Shown piece by piece: positions 25,146 to 34,095 of a stretch of 60,334 nucleotides of DNA (position 1 is its first letter; each line of letters begins with the position of its first letter). A program made the translations under genes and the position numbers. The notes beneath the pieces are model-generated. The model searched no databases. It worked only from the letters and a program-made list of their open reading frames with translations, and was not told the origin of the DNA. Source of the stretch: JBEVNR01 sp040507985. GTDB lineage: Bacteria; Pseudomonadota; Alphaproteobacteria; Rickettsiales; UBA6187. The DNA lies in assembly GCA_040507985.1 (NCBI GenBank), contig JBEVNR010000037.1, positions 1 through 60,334 on the forward strand, read 5' to 3'.

Positions 25146-26159
25146 TTAATGCGTTTCCGTTATCGACTTTTCTTCCGACGTTTCGCTTATGCCCTCGAAA
25201 AAACGCTCAATGGCGCCGGCGACCTCGTTAGCGTCGGTTAAGGCGTTGACGTTTCGCCGAAAAGCAGCCGCTCCCGGCAGAGCGTTTACATACCATCCGA
25301 TATGCTTGCGCGCGAGCCTTACCCCCGCATATTCGCCGTAATGGTCCATCATGTCGCGATAATGGTCGGATACGATGCGGTATTTTTCTTCTATCTCCGG
25401 TTCTTTCGGCGACGCTTCCCCCCGCGTGCGCGCAATAATTTGCGAAATAAGCCAAGGCTTCCCATAGCACGCGCGGCCTATCATCACGCCGTCGGCGCCC
25501 GACAGGCGAAGCGCCTCGTCGGCGTCTTCCGCGCTCTTAATGTCTCCGTTGACGATGACGGGAAGCGTCGTCGCTTCCTTCACTTGCCGCACGAACGCCC
25601 AATCGGCGTTGCCGCGATACATTTGGCATCGGGTGCGGCCATGCACCACGATCATTTTTACGCCGACCTCTTCCGCTGCCTTGGCGAGTGCGGGAGCGTT
25701 TAGGTTCGCGGCGTTCCATCCCATGCGCATTTTTACCGTGACGGGAACGCCTACCGCTTTGACCGCCGATTCCATAATGCGCCTGGCGAGGGTTTCGTCT
25801 TTCATCAGCGCCGAGCCGGCGTATCCGTTCGTCACCTTCTTTACCGGACAACCGAAATTTAAGTCGATGATGTGGGCGCCCATATCTTCGTTAAGTTTTG
25901 CGGCTTCCGCCACCACGTCCGGCTCGTTGCCGGCGAGTTGCACCGACGTGCAGTCTTCATGTTCCGTAACTTTGCATTTTTTAAGGGTTTCTCGCGTTTG
26001 CATAATCATCGCCCGGCTAGCGATCATTTCCGATACGAGCAGCCCGGCGCCGAATTTCTTGACGACGCGACGAAAAGGCGCGTCCGTGACTCCCGACATC
26101 GGAGCCAGAACGACCGGGGCGCCTGCCCGGACATTTCCTATTTGTAAATCCGCCAACAT
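25146..26159 (-). CDS. dusB: tRNA-dihydrouridine synthase
   Basis: A 337-residue FMN enzyme that reduces uridine to dihydrouridine in tRNA. Seen: APMSGVTDAPFRR (about 20-32), IDLNFGCPVKKVTNGYAGSAL with the catalytic Cys, VKMRMGWN, VVHGRTRCQMYRG (phosphate/tRNA contact) and GADGVMIGRACYGKPW near 224-239. The DusB/NifR3 subgroup is indicated by the overall motif spacing. In alphaproteobacteria dusB often precedes ntrBC; here it is divergent from ispDF and no ntr gene is near. Confidence 0.95.
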   Translation of the reverse strand: MLADLQIGNVRAGAPVVLAPMSGVTDAPFRRVVKKFGAGLLVSEMIASRAMIMQTRETLKKCKVTEHEDCTSVQLAGNEPDVVAEAAKLNEDMGAHIIDLNFGCPVKKVTNGYAGSALMKDETLARRIMESAVKAVGVPVTVKMRMGWNAANLNAPALAKAAEEVGVKMIVVHGRTRCQMYRGNADWAFVRQVKEATTLPVIVNGDIKSAEDADEALRLSGADGVMIGRACYGKPWLISQIIARTRGEASPKEPEIEEKYRIVSDHYRDMMDHYGEYAGVRLARKHIGWYVNALPGAAAFRRNVNALTDANEVAGAIERFFEGISETSEEKSITETH

Positions 26160-26223
26160 TCGTTTATAACGTCATTATCTAAATAACTTTATTTACCACT
26201 ACCTTTTGTAAAAGTAAAGTGCC

Positions 26224-27414
26224 ATGCCTCGCTGTGCCGTCATCATTCTTGCGTCCGGCAATTCCTCTCGTTTTGGAAGCTCCGTTCCGAAACCCTATGT
26301 GCCGTTGTTCGGAAAAACAATTCTTCAGCACGCCATTGAATCCTTGGCCCCGCTAGGCGATCGGGGCGACGTCGTCATTGTCTATAATCCTGCCCATCAG
26401 CGCTTCGTTAGAGGGCACGAAATACTTTATCCGGGCGTGACTTTTATTGAAGGCGGGGAAAAACGGGCCGACTCGTGCCTTTGCGCTTATCGCTACGTGA
26501 CGGAGCAAGGATATTATGACGGCGGCGCGTACGTTCACGACGCCGCCCGCCCCTTCCCTCCCCTTTCTATGCTAAACGCGTTGCAAGAGGCCGTCAATAA
26601 GGACGCCGACGCCGTCGCTCCCGCTCTTCCCTTGGCAGATGCGCTGCGCTGCATGCAAAGAGGCGGTGCAATTGATAGAAGCGCGATGCGTCGCATGCAA
26701 ACGCCGCAATATCTTTCTCTTAGAGCATTGCAAAAAATCATTTCGGATAGAGGCAACGGCGTAATCTTCTCGGATAGCGACGACGACATATCTATGGCGG
26801 AAAAAGCGGGATTTACCTTAACGTTAACGCAAGGAGACGAACGTGCGCATAAACTGACGGAGCATAGCGATTGGAAAAAGATAAGCGAAATATACGCCGC
26901 CGGCCATGCCCCCTTCCCTCTTCCAACTTACCTTGTGGGCCACGGATACGACGTGCATCGCTTTGCAGAACTTGGCGAGGATGATCAAGGCATTGTTTTA
27001 GGAGGAACAACGATTCCCTACGACAAAAAACTGAAAGGCCATTCCGACGCCGACGTTTTGCTGCACGCTATTGCCGATGCGTTGTTCGGCGCCCTTTCCA
27101 TGCGCGACATAGGGTATCATTTCTCCGACAAAGACGCTGCCCATAAAGGAAAAAATTCTGCTTTCTTCATAAAATACGCGCATGACTTCGTTCGCGCAAG
27201 CGGCTATCGGGTCGAGAATGTCGATGTCGTCATTATTGCGGAGCAGCCTATTCTTTTTGATTTTATTCCGGCGATAACGCATCATGTCCGCGCTCTTTTA
27301 GGCGAGGCGCTTGTTTCCATAAAGGCGACGACCACGGAAAAATTGGGTTTTGAAGGGCGAGGAGAAGGCATTGCGTGCCATGCGACAGTACATTTAACCA
27401 AGGCGTCATTATGA
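26224..27414 (+). CDS. ispDF: Bifunctional MEP-pathway enzyme IspD-IspF
   Basis: Fused 2-C-methyl-D-erythritol 4-phosphate cytidylyltransferase and 2,4-cyclodiphosphate synthase (396 residues), an arrangement typical of alphaproteobacteria. The IspD part (about 1-230) has ILASGNSSRFGSSVPKPYVPL, VHDAARPF and a TPQYLSL segment. The IspF part (about 236-396) has GHGYDVHRF, LKGHSDADVLLHAIADALFG, DIGYHFSDKD and the closing ATTTEKLGFEGRGEGIA with the metal-binding Asp/His residues in place. It makes the precursor of isopentenyl diphosphate. Its last codons overlap the pgpA start (ATGA). Confidence 0.96.
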   Translation: MPRCAVIILASGNSSRFGSSVPKPYVPLFGKTILQHAIESLAPLGDRGDVVIVYNPAHQRFVRGHEILYPGVTFIEGGEKRADSCLCAYRYVTEQGYYDGGAYVHDAARPFPPLSMLNALQEAVNKDADAVAPALPLADALRCMQRGGAIDRSAMRRMQTPQYLSLRALQKIISDRGNGVIFSDSDDDISMAEKAGFTLTLTQGDERAHKLTEHSDWKKISEIYAAGHAPFPLPTYLVGHGYDVHRFAELGEDDQGIVLGGTTIPYDKKLKGHSDADVLLHAIADALFGALSMRDIGYHFSDKDAAHKGKNSAFFIKYAHDFVRASGYRVENVDVVIIAEQPILFDFIPAITHHVRALLGEALVSIKATTTEKLGFEGRGEGIACHATVHLTKASL

Positions 27415-27953
27415 CTCGGGATCCGTCATTTTCGTATGTCTACTATCTGTTTGCGCGTCCCGTCGCCACTTTATTTTTTTGCGGTTACTCTCGGTTTGCG
27501 CCAGGCACCGTTGGTAGCGCCGTCACTCTTTTTCCGATTGCCATTCTTCTTTTTTTTTCAAAGCCTTGTTACGACATATTTTTTAGCAACGCCGCCTTCC
27601 TTCCTTTTGTCTTTTTTTTATATTTAGCGGGAACATTCGCATCTTCTCTCTACGTGCGACAAGCACAGCAGCATGATCCGAAAGAAATTGTCATTGACGA
27701 GACGCTTGGCCAATTAATTAGCGTATATATTCCTTTTCATGCGCTAAGTTCCGTACAGTTTGCCTCCGTCGATTTTAATGCCTTTATTCTTCTGACGAGC
27801 TTTGTTCTTTTTAGAACGTTTGATATTCTAAAGCCATGGCCCGTTTCTTTTTTTGACAAAAAAATGCATAATGCTCATGGCATTATGCTCGATGACGTCG
27901 CGGCCGGAATGTGCGCCGGAGTCATTTCTTTTCTTTTGGTAAAAGTAATGTAA
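27411..27953 (+). CDS. pgpA: Phosphatidylglycerophosphatase A
   Basis: A 180-residue inner-membrane enzyme that removes phosphate from phosphatidylglycerol-phosphate to make phosphatidylglycerol. Seen: FAPGTVGSAVTLFP (family form PGTxGSLxAxP), VIDETLGQLIS near residue 90 with the acidic residues of the active site, and RTFDILKPWPVSFFDKK. Several hydrophobic helices span the protein. The ATG overlaps the ispDF stop by four bases, so translation is coupled; the earlier in-frame start lies deep in ispDF and is not used. It is markedly AT-rich compared with ispDF. Confidence 0.92.
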   Translation: MTRDPSFSYVYYLFARPVATLFFCGYSRFAPGTVGSAVTLFPIAILLFFSKPCYDIFFSNAAFLPFVFFLYLAGTFASSLYVRQAQQHDPKEIVIDETLGQLISVYIPFHALSSVQFASVDFNAFILLTSFVLFRTFDILKPWPVSFFDKKMHNAHGIMLDDVAAGMCAGVISFLLVKVM

Positions 27954-27955
27954 AA

Positions 27956-27971
27956 TGTTTCATGTGAAACA
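27956..27971. promoter_or_regulatory. parS site 1
   Basis: TGTTTCATGTGAAACA, one base from the canonical parS palindrome TGTTTCACGTGAAACA. It ends directly before the mnmG ATG, in the 18-base gap after pgpA. ParB encoded at 31252 should bind it and spread. Confidence 0.9.
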
Positions 27972-29861
27972 ATGAGTAACGATATGAATTATGACGTTAT
28001 TGTAATAGGCGCCGGCCATGCAGGATTGGAAGCGGCAACGGCCTCGGCGAGAATAGGAGCGCGCACTTTATTAGTAACGCCAAAGCAGTCTAACATTGGA
28101 GAGCTTTCCTGTAATCCCGCTATAGGTGGAATTGGAAAAGGAACGCTCGTAAAAGAAATAGACGCGCTGGATGGAGTGATGCCTAAAATTATTGATCGCG
28201 CTTCCATCCATTCAAAAATGCTTAATGAAAGCAAAGGTATGGCAGTATGGGGGCCGCGTGCGCAAGCGGACAGAGCATTATACAAAAAAGCTGCTTTGGA
28301 AATAATATCAAATTACGAAAGGTTAGATATTATCTTCGGTTTTGCTACGGATATAAAAATGCGTGATTCAAGCCTTGCGTCAATCGCGATAACAAATGAT
28401 GCAAATATTGTTGCGTATTACGATACAAAATCAGCGGTTATTACCACCGGAACGTTTTTAAACGGCCTCATTCATATTGGCAGCAGCACGACGCCGGCAG
28501 GACGCGTAGGCGAAAAGCCTTCAACGCATCTCTCTACTGCGATTGCTAAATTAGGATTGCCGATGGGGCGTTTAAAAACCGGTACGCCCGCTCGTATTTA
28601 TAAGGATTCTATTTCTTATAAAAAACTTGAAATTCAATACGGAGATACTGAGCCACGTCCATTTTCGGCCTTGTCCGATGTTATTGGCGTTCCGCAAATT
28701 CCTTGTTACATAACCTCTACCACAAAAAAAACCAAAAAAATTATTGAAGATAACATTCATTTATCTGCGATGTATTCGGGAAAAATTTCTTCCAGAGGCC
28801 CGCGTTATTGTCCATCGATAGAAGACAAAGTAGTAAGATTTGCTGACAAAGAGGAGCATCGCGTATTTTTAGAACCGGAAGGACTGGATAGCGATTTAAT
28901 TTATCCGAACGGCATTTCCACGTCACTGCCTGCGGATGTACAGGCGGCGTTTATAAAGACGATTCCCGGGCTGGAAAGCGCTCACATCGCCCAACCCGGT
29001 TATGCCATTGAGTATGATTACGTTAATCCTACGGCATTGGATAGCGATCTTTCTTGTAAAGGATACAAGGGATTGTATCTTGCCGGCCAAATTAACGGCA
29101 CCACCGGTTACGAAGAAGCGGCCGCTCAAGGGCTTGTCGCCGGAGCAAATGCGGCATTATTTGCCTTACAAAAAAACGAAAAATGTATTATTAATCGCAC
29201 GGAAGCATATATCGGCGTAATGATTGACGATCTTATCCGCCTAGGGGTAAACGAGCCGTATCGTATGTTTACGTCGCGCTCCGAATATCGATTGCAGTTA
29301 CGACAAGATAATGCAGACTTGCGTTTGACGGAAAAAGGACGGCGATTAGGGTTGGTTTCCGATCGGCGATATGAGATTTTTCAACAAGAGAGGAATCTGT
29401 ATAATAATATCGTCTTGAAAATGACGAAAGAAATCCATTCTCCGGATCAATGGAAAAAATTTGGCGTCGAGCATATGAACATGGACGGTAAATCTCGTTC
29501 TCTTATAGATCTATATGGCCAAAATATTGTTAACGAAGATTTTGTTCTTTCTTATCTACGCATTCCTGAAGCGGATCGTTATCTGTTTTCTAAAAGAATT
29601 TATGCGGAATCAACCTATAAGCCTTTTATAGAAAAGCAATCTTTATGGATATCGACTTATAATAAAGATAAAATTATTCCTATTCCCGAAAGTTTTGATT
29701 ATATGTCTTTATCGCTTAGCCTTTCCAATGAAATGCGGGAGAAACTATCTTCCGCTCGTCCTCAAAATATTGCCGCAGCAAAACAAATTTCAGGCATTAC
29801 TCCCGTCGCAATTTCCGTCATTGTGGAAGCTATTAGAAGGTTAAATAAAAATGCGGCATAA
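27972..29861 (+). CDS. mnmG: tRNA U34 carboxymethylaminomethyl modification enzyme, FAD subunit
   Basis: A 629-residue MnmG/GidA that, with MnmE, installs cmnm5 groups on wobble U34. Seen: the FAD-binding GAGHAGLEAATASARIG (about 13-29), SCNPAIGGIGKG, GMAVWGPRAQADR, GTFLNGLIHIG, and the C-terminal half with PGYAIEYDYVNP, TGYEEAAAQGLVAG and SRSEYRLQLRQDNADLRLT. A second ATG four codons in is possible. mnmE is not in the window. The gene is AT-richer than the guaA or glyS type genes and is bounded by two parS sites. Confidence 0.96.
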   Translation: MSNDMNYDVIVIGAGHAGLEAATASARIGARTLLVTPKQSNIGELSCNPAIGGIGKGTLVKEIDALDGVMPKIIDRASIHSKMLNESKGMAVWGPRAQADRALYKKAALEIISNYERLDIIFGFATDIKMRDSSLASIAITNDANIVAYYDTKSAVITTGTFLNGLIHIGSSTTPAGRVGEKPSTHLSTAIAKLGLPMGRLKTGTPARIYKDSISYKKLEIQYGDTEPRPFSALSDVIGVPQIPCYITSTTKKTKKIIEDNIHLSAMYSGKISSRGPRYCPSIEDKVVRFADKEEHRVFLEPEGLDSDLIYPNGISTSLPADVQAAFIKTIPGLESAHIAQPGYAIEYDYVNPTALDSDLSCKGYKGLYLAGQINGTTGYEEAAAQGLVAGANAALFALQKNEKCIINRTEAYIGVMIDDLIRLGVNEPYRMFTSRSEYRLQLRQDNADLRLTEKGRRLGLVSDRRYEIFQQERNLYNNIVLKMTKEIHSPDQWKKFGVEHMNMDGKSRSLIDLYGQNIVNEDFVLSYLRIPEADRYLFSKRIYAESTYKPFIEKQSLWISTYNKDKIIPIPESFDYMSLSLSLSNEMREKLSSARPQNIAAAKQISGITPVAISVIVEAIRRLNKNAA

Positions 29862-30447
29862 TTCAAATGTTTCATGTGAAACATTTTCCAGCATTGCTGA
29901 ATATATTTTGCTTTTACGCAAATGGAACGCATCTATAAATTTAATAAGTCAAAATGACCTTGACGTTATATTCAAACGCCATATAAATGATTGTATTTTA
30001 CTCAAAAATATATTAGAAGAAAATAATCCAGATAATATATTGGATATAGGCTCCGGAAACGGATTGCCGGGAATAATATTGTCAATTGCCATGCCTGAAC
30101 GTCGGTTATATTTAAACGATATAGACAAAAGAAAAAGTGCTTTTTTACTGGAAGTTATTGTGAAGTTACGTTTAAATGCGGAAGTGATTTCTCTGGATAT
30201 AAGAAAATTAGATATGGATAAATTTTCCGTTATTACGGCTAAAGCATTCACCTCTCTTGTTAAGATGCTTGAAACGATAAAAAGAGGCTGGGAAGGAAAG
30301 GTACTTTACATGATGAAGGGAATAAAATCAGTGCAAGAAATCGAGCAAGCGCGGCAAAAAGGGTGGATATTTGACGTGCGCATACACGAACTATCCGAAA
30401 AATCGGTTATTTTATGCGTCAGCAATATAACGAGGAAGCATGGCTAA
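29851..30447 (+). CDS. rsmG: 16S rRNA G527 N7-methyltransferase
   Basis: A 198-residue SAM-dependent methyltransferase (GidB). Seen: the SAM-binding motif ILDIGSGNGLPGI (about 62-74), FKRHINDCILL before it (family form RHxxDSL, with D), and YLNDIDKRKSAFL. Its start overlaps the mnmG stop by 11 bases, and its early codons (NVSCET, residues 6-11) are spelled by the second parS site. It is the most AT-rich gene in the block. Its end overlaps the parA start by eight bases. Confidence 0.93.
   Translation: MRHNSNVSCETFSSIAEYILLLRKWNASINLISQNDLDVIFKRHINDCILLKNILEENNPDNILDIGSGNGLPGIILSIAMPERRLYLNDIDKRKSAFLLEVIVKLRLNAEVISLDIRKLDMDKFSVITAKAFTSLVKMLETIKRGWEGKVLYMMKGIKSVQEIEQARQKGWIFDVRIHELSEKSVILCVSNITRKHG
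29868..29883. promoter_or_regulatory. parS site 2, inside the rsmG coding region
   Basis: The same 16 bases as site 1 (TGTTTCATGTGAAACA), 1912 bases downstream and in frame within rsmG. The identity of both copies at the one deviating base suggests that this is the local ParB consensus. Confidence 0.9.
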
Positions 30448-31228
30448 AATTATTGCTATCGTCAATCAAAAAGGCGGCGTAGGAAAAACTACCACGGCTA
30501 TCAACTTAGCGGCGGCGCTTGCCATCGTGGGAAAGAAAGTGTTGTTGGTTGACCTTGATCCACAAGGCAATAGCAGCACCGGCTTAGGCATACCCATCGC
30601 CGATAGACGGCACAATATTTACACCGTTCTCTCGGGAGATTCTTCCGCCGGCGACGCCGTTAAAATATCGGACTTAGTGCCGGAATTGCATGTCATGCCG
30701 TCTACCGTCGACCTTTCCGCCGCAGAAATAGAATTGGCAAATATTTCGGACCGAGAAAAATACATTAAAGAGGCGTTGGAAGAATTAAATTCGTTATATG
30801 ACTATATTTTTATTGATTGTCCGCCATCTTTGGGAATGTTGACGATCAACGCGATGGTGGCCTCGCATTCGGTGCTTATTCCGTTGCAATGTGAATTTTT
30901 TTCGCTGGAAGGACTAAGCCATTTAACGCGCAGCTTAAAAAGAATAAAAGAAAATTTCAATAACGCCCTAACGATAGAGGGCATATTGCTGACCATGTAC
31001 GACCCGCGCAATAGACTTACCGGCGATGTGGAAAACGAAGTGCGCACCCATTTTGGCAAAACAGTCTTTGAAACCAAAATTCCGCGCAACGTTCGCATGT
31101 CGGAAGCTCCGTCGCACGGAAAGCCCGTCATCGTGTACGATCATAAGTGCCGAGGAAGCAAGGCGTATATGTATTTAGCGAAGGAAATGCTGCAACGCGA
31201 ACGTGTCGGCGAAAGGCAAGTCGCATAA
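30440..31228 (+). CDS. parA: Chromosome-partitioning ATPase ParA (Soj)
   Basis: A 262-residue Walker-type ATPase. The deviant Walker A motif NQKGGVGKTTTAINLA (9-24) is preceded by AIV; the motif A' DLDPQGNSSTGLG and FIDCPPSLGMLT (Walker B) follow. ParA forms an ATP-dependent gradient on the nucleoid that pulls ParB-parS complexes apart. It starts inside the last codons of rsmG and is followed after 23 bases by parB, as in most alphaproteobacteria. Confidence 0.97.
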   Translation: MAKIIAIVNQKGGVGKTTTAINLAAALAIVGKKVLLVDLDPQGNSSTGLGIPIADRRHNIYTVLSGDSSAGDAVKISDLVPELHVMPSTVDLSAAEIELANISDREKYIKEALEELNSLYDYIFIDCPPSLGMLTINAMVASHSVLIPLQCEFFSLEGLSHLTRSLKRIKENFNNALTIEGILLTMYDPRNRLTGDVENEVRTHFGKTVFETKIPRNVRMSEAPSHGKPVIVYDHKCRGSKAYMYLAKEMLQRERVGERQVA

Positions 31229-31251
31229 TAAAACCACGAGGAGAAAATCAA

Positions 31252-32241
31252 ATGAAACGCAAAGCGAGCGGATTAGGGAAGGGGCTGTCGGCTTTGTTTG
31301 ACGACGCGCCGCGCGAACCGGCACATGACGAAGACGGGGTTATCTCGACGGCGCCTGATAATAAAAATCTGCCGAATAACATCGTTCTTGAAATTAGCCT
31401 TGATTTAATCACGCCGGGAAGCAGCCAGCCGCGAAAGCGTTTCGACGCCGAGCGCATTAGTGAGCTGGCCGCTTCCATTAAGGAGAACGGCTTGATACAA
31501 CCGATTATCGTCTCTACCGTGGAAGGCTCGGATCGTTTTTCGATCATTGCGGGTGAAAGGCGCTGGCGGGCGTGTAAAGAGGCGGGATTGGGCGTGATTA
31601 AGGCCATCGTGCGGCATGACGACGAAACGCGTCGCTTAGAGACGGCGATTATTGAAAACGTGCAGCGCGAGGATTTAAGCGTTGTAGAGGAAGCGCAAGC
31701 CTATAGGCGTTTGATGGACGAGCACGGCTATACGCAGGAACAATTGGCAAAACGCATGGGGAAAAGCCGCGCTCATATTGCCAATACCTTGCGCTTGATG
31801 AACTTACCGCAACAAGTGTGCGACATGTTGGAGGAAGGGCTCATTACGGCAGGCCACGCGCGCGCGCTGCTGGGAGCGGTAAACCCGCTGGATTTGGCGA
31901 AAGAGACGATAGAACGTAAGCTTTCCGTGCGTGATTTGGAAAATCGCGTCAAGAATTATCGCGCTTCTCCGACCGTGGCGCGCGTGAGGGAAACCGTCAT
32001 TCGATCGACCGTATCCGCACGAGAAGAGCCAAAAGACGAGGAAATTGCGTTGCTCGAAGAATCATTGCAGCATACGTTGAACAAACCCGTGGAGATTCGC
32101 TACAGGGAAGGGAAGGGGGCTATTGCTATCGGCTTCGACTCGCTTGAAGAACTTGACGAGCTTATTGCGCTGCTGGAAGGGCGCAGCCTCTCCGCCGGCG
32201 TCCATGAAGCGTTTGAAGAGCGACGTGAGGAATATGTTTAA
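31252..32241 (+). CDS. parB: Chromosome-partitioning protein ParB (Spo0J)
   Basis: A 329-residue CTPase and parS-binding protein. The start is the ATG after GAGGAG giving MKRKASGLGKGLSALF, the usual ParA-contacting N-terminus; a longer frame reaching back into parA is ignored. Seen: SQPRKRFDAERISELAASIK, the CTP-binding GERRWRACKEAGL and ENVQREDLSVVEEAQAYRRL, then the helix-turn-helix YTQEQLAKRMGKSRAHIANT. A C-terminal dimerisation domain ends the protein. Both parS sites lie within 3.4 kb upstream. Confidence 0.97.
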   Translation: MKRKASGLGKGLSALFDDAPREPAHDEDGVISTAPDNKNLPNNIVLEISLDLITPGSSQPRKRFDAERISELAASIKENGLIQPIIVSTVEGSDRFSIIAGERRWRACKEAGLGVIKAIVRHDDETRRLETAIIENVQREDLSVVEEAQAYRRLMDEHGYTQEQLAKRMGKSRAHIANTLRLMNLPQQVCDMLEEGLITAGHARALLGAVNPLDLAKETIERKLSVRDLENRVKNYRASPTVARVRETVIRSTVSAREEPKDEEIALLEESLQHTLNKPVEIRYREGKGAIAIGFDSLEELDELIALLEGRSLSAGVHEAFEERREEYV

Positions 32242-32299
32242 AGCCGGATAGCTTCGCGATAGGTTAGTGAGAATCAATAAGCTTGCAGAGTCAAAGAAC

Positions 32300-32520
32300 T
32301 AGGCTGTATGCACTTTTTGAGAATGACCGGATTTTTGGTCTTTTTTGCTGCAAATTCCTTTCGTTTTTTTGAACCGAAGGTCAGCGCAGCTAAATAATTC
32401 ACTATTCCCGTAAAAACGAACGAAATTTTAGCTTCGCTGGCCGGTGGCTCGCTAAAAAAATCCCTGAAAATCGTCTCGTTTAGCTACGCCGGCCTATGGC
32501 TCAAAAAGTGCATGCGAACC
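32300..32520. repeat. MITE-like element with terminal inverted repeats
   Basis: The left end TAGGCTGTATGCACTTTTT (32300-32318) is inverted at the right end, CTCAAAAAGTGCATGCGAAC (32500-32519). The 220-base interior has no open frame and contains paired blocks around AAAACGAACGAAA and TAGCTTCGCTGG. It lies between the convergent parB and radC genes. Sites with the same end motif occur alone at 13223, 25112 and 38692. This looks like a non-autonomous mobile element; no transposase is in the window. Confidence 0.7.
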
Positions 32521-32532
32521 GGTCCGGAGCGA

Positions 32533-33291
32533 TTACAAATATCCGTTGCTTTTAAACGAGAAGTGCGTCGAGCGCGACACGATAATATGCTCGACGAGCG
32601 CGACGCCGACGGTGTGCAGCGCGGCGTGCATGCGTTGGGTCACGGAAATGTCGGCCTTTGACGGCGTGACGTCGCCTCCCGGATGGTTATGCACCATCAC
32701 CACGCATTTGGCGTCGAGCGTGACGGCGCGCTTCACCACTTCGCGAATATAGACGGGCGTGTGGTCGACGGTGCCGGTTTCTTGCAGGTCGTCTTTGATG
32801 AGCTTATATTGGGTGTTGAGGTACAACACCCGAAAATGCTCGGTGGTTTCAAACCCCATGGTCAGGCGGCAATAATCCACCAGGGGCTTCCATCCGTTCA
32901 GCAGCGCCCCGGCGACGATCTCTTCCTTTAAGATGCGCGCCGCCGCCTCGCGCACCGCCCGAAAAATGGCGAGCGCCGACAGGTTCATGCCCGGCACGTC
33001 CTCCGCCTCTTCCCGCTTGGCGTAAAGAACGCCGGAGAGGGCGCCGCCGAAGCGCTTAAGCAAGTCTTTGGCGATGGGCTTGACGTCTTTTCGCGGGTGG
33101 GCGGAAAAAAGCAGCAATTCGAGCAATTCGTAATCGGGAAGGGCGCTTGCCGGCCCGTCTAAAAACCGCTCGCGCAACCGCCGGCGGTGGCCGCTATTGT
33201 CGATTTCCTGCCGTTTTTTATCGCTTTTTTCCTCCGGCGACGAGGGAAGAAGCGTCAATGCGGCGGGAGGGTCGTCTTTCTTATGCGGCAT
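32533..33291 (-). CDS. radC: RadC-family JAB1/MPN-domain protein
   Basis: A 252-residue protein with an N-terminal UPF0758 helical part (LPDYELLELLLFSAHPRKDVKPIAK) and a C-terminal JAB/MPN metalloprotease-like domain. The zinc motif is visible: VMVHNHPGGDVTPSKADISVTQRM. The family was once thought to act in DNA repair, but its real role is unsettled. Its N-terminal codons overlap the map stop by 11 bases, so the two are co-transcribed. Confidence 0.92.
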   Translation of the reverse strand: MPHKKDDPPAALTLLPSSPEEKSDKKRQEIDNSGHRRRLRERFLDGPASALPDYELLELLLFSAHPRKDVKPIAKDLLKRFGGALSGVLYAKREEAEDVPGMNLSALAIFRAVREAAARILKEEIVAGALLNGWKPLVDYCRLTMGFETTEHFRVLYLNTQYKLIKDDLQETGTVDHTPVYIREVVKRAVTLDAKCVVMVHNHPGGDVTPSKADISVTQRMHAALHTVGVALVEHIIVSRSTHFSFKSNGYL

Positions 33292-34072
33292 ACGGCGGAA
33301 AATGCAAGCCTTTGGGCGATAAGGTGAAGATTTCGCACCCGTCTTTCGTGACCGCGAGCGTATGCTCGAATTGGGCGGAGAGCGATTTGTCGCGCGTCCA
33401 TACCGTCCACCCGTCGCGCGGATTAAGATACGTGTCCGGCTTGCCGGCGTTGACCATGGGTTCTACCGTGAAGAACATGCCTTCCTCCAGCGTCAAGCCT
33501 TTGCCCGGCTTGCCGTAGTGCAATATGTTGGGCGCAGCGTGAAAGACCTTGCCGATGCCGTGGCCGCAATAATCGCGCACGACGGAAAACCCTTGCGATT
33601 CGACGCAGCGCTGCACCGCCGCGCCGACGTCGCCGAGCGTCGCGCCCGGCCTGACGCGTTCTATGCCGCGCATCATGCCGTCATAGGCCGCCCGGGTGAG
33701 TTTTTTTGCCTTGACGGAAGGCTCCCCCGCGTAATACATGCGGCTGGCGTCGCCGTGCCATCCGTCGACGATCACGGTCACGTCGATATTGACGATATCG
33801 CCGTCCTTTAATTTTTTATCGTCCGGAATGCCGTGGCACACCACGTGGTTGACGGACGTGCATACCGATTTGGGAAACCCCCGATAATTCAACGGCGCCG
33901 GAACGGCTCCCGCCTCGACGATCATCCGGTGGCAGGCGGCGTTAATGTCGTCGGTGGTCACGCCGGGAGCGACGACGTCCGCCATGGCGTCGAGCACCTC
34001 CGCCGTCAGGCGCCCGGCGCGCCGCATGCCTTCCTTGTCGGATTCGGTATGGATAACGATTTTTTCGACCAT
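33281..34072 (-). CDS. map: Methionine aminopeptidase, type I
   Basis: A 263-residue metalloenzyme that removes the initiator methionine from nascent proteins. Seen: HGIPDDKKLKDGDIVNIDVTV with the first metal Asp, DASRMYY with the second, YCGHGIGKVFHAAPNILHYG with the His, and FFTVEPMVNAG with the Glu. The final Glu is in QFEHTLAVTKDG. The N-terminal extension is short, as in bacterial type Ia. It lies between nrdB and radC in a minus-strand run of three genes. Confidence 0.96.
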   Translation of the reverse strand: MVEKIVIHTESDKEGMRRAGRLTAEVLDAMADVVAPGVTTDDINAACHRMIVEAGAVPAPLNYRGFPKSVCTSVNHVVCHGIPDDKKLKDGDIVNIDVTVIVDGWHGDASRMYYAGEPSVKAKKLTRAAYDGMMRGIERVRPGATLGDVGAAVQRCVESQGFSVVRDYCGHGIGKVFHAAPNILHYGKPGKGLTLEEGMFFTVEPMVNAGKPDTYLNPRDGWTVWTRDKSLSAQFEHTLAVTKDGCEIFTLSPKGLHFPPYAA

Positions 34073-34095
34073 ATTGCCCTACCTTTAGCTGCGCG

